Positions 1 through 9,700 of a DNA stretch of 64,000 nucleotides are shown one piece after another; the first letter of the stretch is position 1, and each line of letters starts with the position of its first letter. This DNA is from Phallus indusiatus. Lineage: Eukaryota > Basidiomycota > Agaricomycetes > Phallales > Phallaceae. The notes below the pieces were generated by a model. It made no database searches. It was not told the origin of the DNA and was given only the letters and a program-made list of their open reading frames with translations. Position numbers and translations under genes: made by a program. The stretch covers positions 434,001 to 498,000 of the forward strand of contig JAQFWX010000011.1 in NCBI GenBank assembly GCA_027605045.1, given 5' to 3'.

Positions 1-2255
1 AAGCAAGAAACGAAGCAATCGAATTAATGAAACTCAAACGTTACCTAAGTTCAGACGAGCAACGTCCAGCATGGGCATTCATAGCGGATGTTCTCTTTGC
101 AAAAAATGCTAGAGAGAATCTAAAACCAAACAATTTTCCGAGAGATGTCAAATTACCGAACGCTTTCCTGCAATCATGGAAAATATCAACCACTGGGAAA
201 AAGAACACACTCCCAAACTCACTCAAACGCATGGCGAAAATAGCGACTAAACATGGCACCGCCCTAGACGCTCTTGAAATCAACCCCAACCTGAAACTAC
301 AGATACCGGCATGGTTCCACCCAGGTATTCCAATAGGGAATATAAACTGGAAAGATAAAGCGTACTCCTGCCTAAAGAAAAACCACAAAATACGCACAAC
401 CGGAGAAATGCTCCAGATAGCGGACACTGATTTCCCAGAAAACCACGCGAGAGTGGGAAAATGCAACTGCGCGACGTGCACCCAAGCAAAAGAACAAAAA
501 TGCACAGACCTAAACCTATGCACACACATGGCCAACCACCTAATACAAAAAATTGAACCTAAATGGAACCCTCGTAAACCAACATCAGGCAATGAAATCC
601 AAGAGTATATCAGAAACACACCCCTTGATGAAGGAAACTCAATATACTTCGACCCTAATTTCGGCCTACAAACCCTAAATGAAGGCTTCAGAATTCTTAC
701 AAACCAATCAAAACCATACGCCATACCAGCTAAAAGAGACGCGTTTCAATTCGGAAACAACATAAACCCGGTGTTTACAGACGGATCGTGCGATAAAAAT
801 GGCAGCGCGGATGCAAAAGCAAGCAGCGGCGTCTGGTTCGCCGAAAATGACAACAGAAACAGAGCGATACTCTTACCTGATAGATTCAATACAAACAATG
901 CTGGTGAACTGATGGCGATGCTATACGCGGTGCAAAGCACCCCAAAAAACGAGATACTACAAATACATACCGACTCACAATACTCAATAGACATGCTTAC
1001 AACCAGACTATCGCACATAGAAGACAGCGGATGGTACGGTGTAAAAAACAAAGAAATCCTGCAACCACTAATATTCAACCTGCGAAATCGACAAGCACCA
1101 ACGATCCTTACAAAGGTCAAAGCTCACACTGGAATAGAAGGGAACGAACAAGCGGATGCACTGGCGAAACAAGGGCTGGAACTACCCACAAGCAGCCTAC
1201 TCAACCTACAAATACCAGCAACACACATCCTGCCAGGTATAAAACTCTCAACCACGACCCAATCACAAATCTATAAATCACTTATAGAAAAGAAAGGCCA
1301 CAAACAAAGAGAAACGACTGAGAACAGACTGAGAACCATCATTGACAATATAGAACTAAAAATCAACGAACGACCCACCTCCGAAGCTGTCTGGAATTCT
1401 TTTAGAGACAAGACAATACCTAAACAAATAAGTAATTTCCTCTGGAAAAACACACATGACGCATATAGAGTAGGAAAATTCTGGCTAAACATACCTGAAC
1501 ACAGTAACCGAGCATGGTGCCCGGAATGTGAAGAGATACAAGACATGGAACACATACTAACAGATTGTACAGCACTCCATGCAAAAGAAATGTGGCAACT
1601 ACCAAAGAGATTGTGGGAGAAAGCAGGTTTCGAATGGCATGAAATTACCTTAGCCATGATTCTAGGATGCAACCTACTGAAATACAAACTACCAAATGGG
1701 AAGCCTGACACTGCCAAAAAGCGACTCTACACGATCCTAATAACAGAAACAGCATACGCCATATGGAAAACGTGGTGTGAATGGGTGATAGGAAACGAAG
1801 GAGACCCAAACAAAAAACCAACCTTGCAAATGCTCCAAAATAAATGGTTAGACACCATAAGACGACGCATCACACATGACGCCATCCTAACTAACAAAAG
1901 GAAATACAAGAACAAAGCCCTTAAACTTCCATTAGTGAAAAAAACCTGGGCTCCGATTTTAGGTAACGAAGACATACTTAAACTGTCTAATAAAGACGTT
2001 AGAGGAGTTTTAGTGGGTAGCATCAACAGACGGCACCCGGCCGGATGAGTCCCACACTACCTTTAAAGGTGTGCGTAAAGCATTTCTTCTCGGTGAAAAA
2101 ACATGCGTTACCTTTTATGATCCTATGTATTATGCCTATGATTCCCATTAAAACGCAAGGCCCTCGGCCTTGCACTTAGTTAGACTGACAGGGCATGGCT
2201 GATTCTCGCCAAACCTGACAGTCCGAAGCTCCACCAAAAAAAAAAAAAAAAAAAA
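1..2255 (+). mobile_element. LINE (non-LTR retrotransposon), 3' part, poly(A)-tailed
   Basis: The element enters from the left edge, so its endonuclease and reverse transcriptase regions are outside the window. What is visible is the 3' part of the second ORF with RNase H and a Cys/His finger, a 3' UTR of about 190 nt (2049-2235) that includes a short hairpin around 2157-2175 (AAGGCCCTCGGCCTT), and an uninterrupted run of 20 A at 2236-2255 marking the 3' end. Directly after the A-run the sequence changes to a minus-strand YVC1-like relic, so the element seems to have landed in that gene. The target-site duplication cannot be checked because the 5' end is missing. It is a different family from the LINE at 6510-13033, which has no poly(A) tail. 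Confidence 0.85.
3..2048 (+). CDS. LINE ORF2 C-terminal part: RNase H and zinc finger (5' partial)
   Basis: The frame is open to the left edge, so the Met at 27 is probably internal and the true start lies upstream. Numbered from that Met, an N-terminal Cys-rich stretch at about 145-165 (CNCATC, then further Cys) precedes a complete RNase H fold at about 245-385. Its catalytic acids are visible in TDGS (about 249), NNAGELMAM (about 290), HTDSQYS (about 315) and the closing GNEQADALAKQ. A CCHC-like finger follows at about 495-515 (CPECEEIQDMEHILTDC), as in the zf-RVT region downstream of fungal LINE reverse transcriptases. RNase H would remove the RNA strand during target-primed reverse transcription. 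The visible frame has no stop or shift before the TGA at 2048, so this copy may be recent. Assignment to a fungal Tad1-like group is inference. Confidence 0.85.
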   Translation, partial: ARNEAIELMKLKRYLSSDEQRPAWAFIADVLFAKNARENLKPNNFPRDVKLPNAFLQSWKISTTGKKNTLPNSLKRMAKIATKHGTALDALEINPNLKLQIPAWFHPGIPIGNINWKDKAYSCLKKNHKIRTTGEMLQIADTDFPENHARVGKCNCATCTQAKEQKCTDLNLCTHMANHLIQKIEPKWNPRKPTSGNEIQEYIRNTPLDEGNSIYFDPNFGLQTLNEGFRILTNQSKPYAIPAKRDAFQFGNNINPVFTDGSCDKNGSADAKASSGVWFAENDNRNRAILLPDRFNTNNAGELMAMLYAVQSTPKNEILQIHTDSQYSIDMLTTRLSHIEDSGWYGVKNKEILQPLIFNLRNRQAPTILTKVKAHTGIEGNEQADALAKQGLELPTSSLLNLQIPATHILPGIKLSTTTQSQIYKSLIEKKGHKQRETTENRLRTIIDNIELKINERPTSEAVWNSFRDKTIPKQISNFLWKNTHDAYRVGKFWLNIPEHSNRAWCPECEEIQDMEHILTDCTALHAKEMWQLPKRLWEKAGFEWHEITLAMILGCNLLKYKLPNGKPDTAKKRLYTILITETAYAIWKTWCEWVIGNEGDPNKKPTLQMLQNKWLDTIRRRITHDAILTNKRKYKNKALKLPLVKKTWAPILGNEDILKLSNKDVRGVLVGSINRRHPAG

Positions 2256-4530
2256 GAAACAATGACGATCGTATACAGCAGCGGTCTCTTATAGTATAAA
2301 AAAAAACTTACCAAACCAGATCTGCAATAAAAGCCATGCAATAGATTTAATCGTCCAATGGTTTCCTGGTGTCAACTGTGCCAACTCCCAAAGAGTAAAT
2401 AGTAACCCGCTGAAACATATGGAGGCGATAGTCATAAAAAATACAAAATCCGTCTAGGTCCGATAATTAGTCAAAGACTCAGCACGCCTAAGATCACTTT
2501 ATGTAAACTTACTATCATTCCACGCAGAGCCCTATTAAGCTTAGAATAAATTTTTAATGAGAAATTATCATAATTCACTTACAATACTACCACGTTGTTT
2601 GAAATGGCGAAAAACGCAAGCCTGATAATCGTGTTGAATGTACACCATGGCTAAAATAAGTCTGTTACCTTGGGAATAAGATACAGGCTCCGCAGGATCT
2701 ACAGGTATACTGTTATGACAGAAACTCCAGAAAAACCGAGCAACACGAACAGGACATCGAATGCCACGCTACTTGACCATACTACAACAATATTGAGCAG
2801 ATTACCAGTTAACAGAGCACATTTCACGAACCGTCGTCGTACATTAAGCCTCGAATTCGGAAAATAAGGTATACACAACCAATGAAAATAAACGTGGTCT
2901 ATGAGAGGATAGGAGGTATGACATTAACCATCAGAGGTACTGCTCCAGATACTCACATCAAAGACATTCCATATCTTATAAATTTTAAACATCTGGCAAA
3001 AACGAATGACATTCTAGCTTTTTCTTACTTACATTGGCCAGGTAAACTAGATATATGTAGGAAACTGCTCAAGCTGTCAAGGAAAAGCACTTACTGTGTA
3101 ATCCGTATTCTCTGGAAGCTGTATATTCCGCTAGCGCGAAAGCGGCACCGAACAGAATGAAAATTTTTTCGTAGATAGTCACAATACGGAGGTCTTTGTC
3201 TTATAATAAAGAATCAATCCAACACCCACTTTTCCGAGTAAATAGCGACTTACTAGTGAGGCATAGTAGAAACAATGTCAACAGAACGGTAAAATTAATT
3301 ATCTGCAAGAAGCGACTATATCGGGGAACGCGCAGCCTTTAAACCATACATGAAATTATGTTGCAGATGATATAAAGGGACCGGTTCAAATACCTGTAAT
3401 GATCCAGGATTGGGGCTTTGCGGCAGTCGTATATATCGATTTTATGTTGCTTATAATTATCTGCAACAAGTGAGTTCGTAGAAATTGTTGTGAAAATGAT
3501 ACGACCTATCAAATCTCAGTGCTTTGAAGAGTGTAAGACATGATGATATTTTACCAGAGTAAATGTCGTTAACGACGGCTTGAGTCGAAGGAAGAGATGT
3601 GAATCGTTTGGAGTCGGTAGATATCGCCATCTATATGGAGTATTAACGTACGCACTAAGCGACTTGTACAAACACACCTCCAACGCACTAGACAATATAT
3701 CCACGTCGTCGCTCTTCCTCATGGCCAATGTCTTTTTTATTAGGTTAACGGATTCTGGGGGTGCGCCGGTTAGAGGGTTCCAGCTATGAGTCAGCGCCGC
3801 TGCAAGCTCAAAATAATTCGTAGCAAAAAGACGTAGACATTTCATCGCTAATAGCTCGCACATTAGGGAGCGTGAGTGATTGAGACCGGAATGAGCGAGG
3901 TTGTCTTCTGCCAGACGCCGAAAATGCGCTCGGACAACGAGACAAGCATAAACCAGAGCTAGGTTTTTTAATCTTCCGTACTTTAACACCAAAGGTCTGA
4001 TTATAGTGAAGTTTACGTCAGAAGCAGTTAGCTGTCTAGTAATGAGAAGCGTCCGTCAGCAGCTCAGCCTTCAAATCAGTTGTGTGATGGCTCTTACTCC
4101 CATGTTAATGCGGTGTCTACCGATAGTTATAAAGGATGAATATGGAGCCAATCTGCTCAATTTTCCGAAGCGCAAGTTTCGTACCTATGTTTTCCTAGCG
4201 AGAGCAATGAGTACACATGATTAACCCGTGTCGACGAGAAATAACCAACAATGGCATCTTTTTTAATTATATGTATGAGGGGGTATACTCGTGTCGACGC
4301 AAAATGAGTTTCAGAAAGACTAGATCCATCTTGTGAGAATTCCTCGCCGCCGAGAAAGGTGGTCATGAATGAACTACGACAGTGTTTGAGTGAACTTGGG
4401 GAAGGCGCGTGTGTTTGCGCACGCATCCGCGTCATCGCAGGCTGGCGCGTCAGTGACCGTGACTGGACTTCAAGTTGGAGCTTGAAGTAGAATGTTCAGT
4501 GGGTAATGCAAAACATATTCTTATTGACAT
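2256..4530 (-). pseudogene. YVC1-like TRP cation channel relic, copy A
   Basis: Minus-strand exon fragments resemble the fungal vacuolar Ca2+-release channel YVC1, in the expected order. At about 3995-3750 there is an N-terminal cytosolic helix region (TIIRPLVLKYG, YACLVVRAHFRRLAE, CELLAMKCLRLFA, SWNPLTGAPP). At about 3583-3550 is a VVNDIYSGK-like stretch, at about 2982-2954 IYKIWNVFDV, and at about 2440-2310 pore-helix-like sequence (ICFSGLLFTLWELAQL, SIAWLLLQIWFG) ending in a GTAAGT donor. The frame changes between the first two blocks, and the gene is cut off at 2256 by the poly(A) end of a LINE, so the C-terminal third is missing. Part of the fragmentation is introns, part looks like decay. 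A second, shorter copy lies at 15776-17295. The family assignment is from remembered conservation, not a search. Confidence 0.65.
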
Positions 4531-4738
4531 TGCTCTAGTTAGTATCATGGCGGCTTAATCTTGCGATGGCAACTGATTCTTTTTGCCGTAGATCTTGCGC
4601 ATTTGGCTTGCCTCATACACCTAAATAATAACACGAACGCCTTGGCCCCATTGTAGGGGCAGTCCGTGACTGTATCGATTATGCCCGGACACAAACAAAT
4701 TCACTGTCAATTCGCTCACTTAGTTCTATGACTTTAGA

Positions 4739-5442
4739 ATGAAGGACAAGTCTTTACCAGTCTGGATAATTATTCTCTCATTATCGGACGCCCCGTCTCG
4801 GGTTGGGTCGCGACATCAGTTACTTCAATTATTTATGGACGAGCTTCCTTTGACTACGGCCATCCGAGACGACATGTACTTAGCCTGTGGCGCGACAGGT
4901 TACAATAACTTCTTCAACCATGTTCGCACGACGAGCTTGAGAGAGCCCGGTCTCCGCGATTCATACGACGTTAATGGAATTAGGACGTGGCCTCAGGCAG
5001 CCCTCTGGTTTTGTGCAGACCGAAACGATGGTTTCTACTTCGTCTGGGTTTGAGCTGAAGTGGTCTGTTCCTGACTGACATGGCATAAAGACTGCAGTCG
5101 GGCCTTGCCATTGGTACAGAAATTGTAGTAAAAGGTGAATTTTCCTATTACTCGTGATAAATCCATAGGTCTTAGTAATCTTCTGCCTCTGGATTTTGTA
5201 CATCCAAAATTTCAGCAGCAACATCGAACGATGGAAGGTTATCCTATGTCATGAAACCTTATATTGGCCTCAAAGAGAGCCATATTTCGATGCTTTTGAA
5301 CACTTCGCCTTTTGACAAAAGCAAGGTATTCAATTACGGGTCAATATTGATTCCCTTATACACAAGCTTCGTAGCGACATTAGATCTTCCTGTCCAGGGA
5401 GAAATGCCAAAAAAACCAACACGCCCTAGTGTTTCGCATTAA
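4739..5442 (+). pseudogene. unknown gene family U, frameshifted copy
   Basis: I do not recognise the family. The first frame (4739-5053) carries RHQLLQLFMDELP, RDDMYLACGATGYNNFF and similar blocks. These align with RHLLLQTYLDELPPTPDVRD and WYLACAEKGFNNYFDR in the copy starting at 13413 (minus). The match then moves to another frame: FELKWSVPD near 5045-5070 matches FELNWSVPD near 13085, and LQSGLAIGTEIVVKG near 5090-5135 matches LQSGLAIGIEFVAKG near 6505-6460. These shifts, plus stops near 5157, make this a broken paralogue. A 63-codon frame at 5251-5442 may be the remains of its 3' part. The copy is inverted relative to the LINE-split one. Confidence 0.5.
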
Positions 5443-6097
5443 TATGGTAGAAGATGCCCGAGTTGTCTTCATGGCTTTTATTTTAAGGGAAGCAATACAT
5501 TAATTGACTACATATATAGTCGCTGCATCACCAGAGATGAAGGCTGTTATCTGACGCTTACCCTGGCAAACAGGTTGCCTTCAAGCTGGAAAGGTTATAA
5601 ATAACCATATGAACCTGTCAACTTTAGATGCCATCCAGCTTTGTGTCCACCTTTTAAGCTGATTTTCTCTATTTTCTCTCTACGTGTATATATATATTGT
5701 GCCAGCGTCCTGATCGTACGTATTATGTGCCATGCTTACTTGCTAAACAACTTCTCTTGATCTAAAAAGGGGGGGATTATTATTCGTCTCAAGCGTACGA
5801 GCGTCCGTTAGTAGTTTCGGAACTTTGATACCAACATATGGCTAATGTGAGATCGTGATGTCAAAATCACGGCTATGTACAAGCACTAATTATATGCATT
5901 AAAATAATTGGACACGAAGTGTAACTTAGAAATTTCCGTGCTGTTCCCAGAATTTGCAAAAATTTATTCGAACTTCCCAAGTTTTACGGTTTGCGGTAGG
6001 TCGGTTTAATCACAAGGTTGAGTGTCAAATAACAACTCCCGTCTTTGTTAATGTATCGGTAACTAAAAAACTGGTTATTACAGTGTACACACACACA
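5443..6097. other. AT-rich intergenic stretch, no gene seen
   Basis: No frame with conserved-looking protein sequence was found on either strand. It holds short runs (TATATATAT near 5688, a G7 run near 5768) and lies between the two oppositely oriented copies of family U. It is probably spacer or degraded repeat. Confidence 0.4.
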
Positions 6098-6509
6098 TTA
6101 ACATATAGAGTCAAAGATGGCGGACCATTTTTCCACTGCGGAACTGGGGAGAAGCCAGCAAGCTTGGGTCTCGGGCACGTCTCCTGCCTTCGGAAAATCC
6201 GATGTCTCTATGCAATCCGAATGCAACTCAAACTCGATCGGCACATGACCGAAAAATTTCCATTTTCCAACCCCTAATGATGCGACAATATTCCCCTCCA
6301 AGTTGTTTGAGAAGGTTTCAGCACACAAAGTATAACTTTCCAAGCCAGTGGACCCGATTGAAAGCATTGAGTGTGGATGTAAAATCCCCAGACTAGATCT
6401 AAAAAAGAAAAACTGTAAACCGCGTGATTCATAAAACTTGACGAGGAAATTCTGTTTGATACCTTTGGCCACAAATTCTATACCAATGGCGAGACCCGAT
6501 TGCAACCTT
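6098..6509 (-). pseudogene. unknown gene family U, 3' half of LINE-split copy
   Basis: This is the continuation of the gene that begins at 13413. The minus-strand frame enters from the 15-bp duplicated site as RLQSGLAIGIEFVAKG and stays open for about 135 codons to a TGA at 6098. It is followed by aromatic-rich and Ser-rich sequence (NFLVKFYESRG, LGVGKWKFFGHVP, LLPSSAVEKWSAIFDSIC). The same RLQSG codons end the upstream half at 13034-13048 in the same phase, so the two halves form one open frame of roughly 260 codons once the LINE is ignored. No stop or frameshift is seen in either half, which suggests the gene was intact when the LINE landed. Function is unknown; I saw no signal peptide or membrane segment. 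Confidence 0.65.
6495..6509. repeat. LINE target-site duplication, 3' copy
   Basis: CCCGATTGCAACCTT is identical to 13034-13048 and immediately borders the LINE 3' end (ATCATC tail on the minus strand). Confidence 0.9.
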
Positions 6510-6708
6510 GATGATGATTAATCAGATTTATTGTCTATAGGGTTGCCCCCGGTCAGACATTGAGCGGTACATGTAAACTAAAAACGACTGTATACGAAAA
6601 CAAATTTTTACTAAAACATCTGTTCCCGTCGCCGGGATGTGGCCAGTCCTTCAAAAAGGTGCTTCGGCCGTGTGAATGAGGTTTATGGAAGGAAGGTAAA
6701 GTAGGTGT

Positions 6709-9700
6709 CTAGCATCTTGTTCGGGTTCGTACATTCTTCGCGGTTCTCCTGGCATGTGTCGAGTTTCCGGTTGCAAGAGCGCCGAATTGTTGAGCTAGGC
6801 GTCCTGTGCTGTCGAGAAAGGTCCAGAGGGCGTGGAAGCTTCTCTCATTATTGAGCAGACCCCGTATGTTGAATAAGTAGTATGGGAGAGCTTTTCGCAT
6901 GACGCCTCTGGCAACTCGGTGTGCCGGACAGTGTAACAGGAAGTGTATGACCGTTTCATTTCTCGCTGCGCACTTTGGACAAGTTGGAGACTCAGACCGT
7001 TGGATACGGTGTAGGTGCGCGTTGAGAGGTGCATGGCCCGTGCGTAGCTGAATGAGTGTGCTGGCGCGCCTTCTTTCGAGATCGCGTGACATCTTCCAGA
7101 AGTGCCGTGATGGTGCAGTTTCATCGATCGCTTTCAAGCGTCTGTATCTCTCTGTGCGACGGAATGAGGAGATATGTTGGTCGACCAGCAATTTCCGGTA
7201 TGTCTCCTTCAGTGTGGTTACACTTCTTGGTAGGTCTTCTCTCAGCTGTTCTGGTAGGGAGTTTTCATGGGAAACATCGCCTCCTGTTGCACCTTTCGCC
7301 CTCTGATCTGCCGCCTCATTGCCTGCAATACCTGTGTGTCCTGGTACCCAGCGTAATGTCAACCTCATGTTCGGCCTTTGTTCGCGTAGGGCTTCGTATT
7401 GTTGGTTGATTATTTTGACTATGTGATGCCCTGGTCTGGGTTGTCTGCTTGCACATGCGAGTATCGCCGCTTTGTTGTCTAAGGCAATGGTAGCCTTTTC
7501 GACGTTCGTTTGTCCAACAGCGTGTATTCCGAGGCTGATGCCTACTAGTTCTGCTTCGAACACAGTATGATCTGTGTCTTTTCCGAGTCTGTAGCCCCAG
7601 CTTTCCATTTCGATGCCGTCCATGTATGAGATCGCGGCCGCTCCCACACTACCCCCTGTAGCAGATCCGTCTGTGTAGATTGTTAGCGCATTGGGTTCTG
7701 CGGCGTCTTCAGCTTTGCCTTCCTCAGCATCCTTGGCGATGTTGATATCAAAGTCGTGTTGCCACGTTGGGTGCTTGCGTAGGGTTTCCACTTGTTCGAC
7801 GTTCTCATTTTCCCAACCGAAAGTACATTTCAGCGCTTCAATGGGTGTGGGATGGGCTCTCTGATGTGTCTCTGCTTGCGCGTCTCCGTGTAAAGGATGG
7901 TGTGGTGGTAAGCTTATTATTCTTGCAGCTTCTCTCTGACACATCTCGTTCAGCAGCAGTTGTGCTGGTAACAGGTCTGCATGGACGTTCAGAGATTCCG
8001 TCGGTGTAGTTTTCATGGCGCCCGTTGTGGCTAGTGCTGCTGCTCTCTGTATGCGTTCGAGCTTCCTCGCGAAACCCACTGACCCGGTAAGTCTTTTGGC
8101 ATTCTGCTTCTTGTGAATAGGCTGACACCAGACGCTGGCGGCGTATAGGACTCTAGGTATGACAACTGCTTTGTAGAGGCGTTTGACATAGGTGGGTGCC
8201 GTTCCATGTTTCACTCTTGCAATGCGGTGTAGCTGCATTGCCCAGTCCAGACCTTTTGCGTATGCGTGCTCTTGTTGTTCCTTGAAGCGGAGCTCCTGGT
8301 CGAGTATGATGCCCAAGTACTTGACCGTTGTGGATGGTTTCACTTCCTGGTCGCGGAGTGTCAGCTTGGGCCGGCGGATTGGTTGTTTGCGCTTCTTCCG
8401 TTGCCGACGTCTCGTGAAACCAACTAACTTGAGTTTTGACAGCTCGAAAGTTGATGTGTGGGCTTCCGCCCACTCGCGTGCTCCTCCAGGGCCATCGAAC
8501 ATGCGTCTAAGTCTTTGGTTGGCCTTGTGGAAGTCCTTGGCGGCTACCAGGTATGCCACGTCGTCTGCAAATCCTGTTCCCAACTCATTCCGTCCCGTTT
8601 GTGGTACTTCAACTAAGGGAGAGTTGTAGACCTCATAGCAGAACATGGATGATGGCGCTCCTTGGTCGCAACCGTTCTCAATTGGCAAAGGATCCGATAC
8701 ATAGTCGTCGAAGGTGAGTTGGGTGACTCGTCCGTTCAGCGTTTCAGATATGTAGTCAGTGTACTCTGAAGGTACGCCTCTCATTCGCATGTTGTGTATC
8801 AAACGCCCTGGGGTGACACTTGGAAATGCAGCTTTGACATCAAGGAAGAACCCTGCCACTACTAGCCCTCTTCGCCATGCCTTTTTGATGAAACCGACTA
8901 CCCTGTGGAGTGCATCCACTGTTGAGCGTCCATTGCGGCCCCCATATTGCTCGTGTGCTAGAATGTGGTGTTTCTCTGCTTGGTGTAGGAGAGTTTCTGT
9001 TACACATGCTGATAAGATTTTTGGTAGGGTTTTTCCCAGTGTAATGGGTCGGTATGCATTCGGGTTGGCGTAGTTCGGGCGTCCTGGTTTCCGGAGGACT
9101 ATGACTGTGGATTTCTTCCAGTGTGCAGGGTAGGTCTTGAGTTCTATCATGGCGTTGAACACCGGCACTAAGTATGGTATTAGGAGGTCAGCACATTCTT
9201 TGACAACTGCGTTTGGAAAGTCGTCTGGGCCCACTGCTTTGTGTGGTTTCAGCTTTCTGATTATGCGGCTGACCTGCTCGTCCGTGATAGGCTCAAAGGT
9301 GAATTTGGGGTCGGGGTAGGTGTGCTCCTCTTCGGGTATGGTTGTCGGGCTCAGTTTTGGAAAGAAGGTATTACGCAGCACTTCCGCCTTCTCCGCATCG
9401 GTCTGGACAGTGATGGTGGTGCCGTGTAGTGTTTGTGTCTCCAATGGTGGTATTCGAGGTCTGGTTCCATCTGTTGGAGGGCTTGATATCAGGTAGTTGG
9501 CTTTCCAGATATCGGTTTCGTCCATCCTTTCCAGCCATTCTCTCCAGTGGTCTGACTGTGCCTTTGTTATCAGCTTGGGGTATTCATTTCGTGCCTTCCG
9601 ATATTCGCTGTGTACTGGGTCGCTTGGTGTGTGTCGTAGTTGGAGATGAATACGGGTGAGTTTTCGCAGCTTCTGGCGTGCTTTGGTTAAGTCTTCATTC

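Noticed and set aside
41..724. 227-codon open frame on the minus strand
   Set aside because: It is antisense to the LINE RNase H ORF, with Cys/Ser/Phe-rich composition typical of reversed coding sequence and no family features.
8192..8629. 145-codon plus-strand frame inside the LINE
   Set aside because: It is antisense to the reverse transcriptase and RNase H linker of ORF2.
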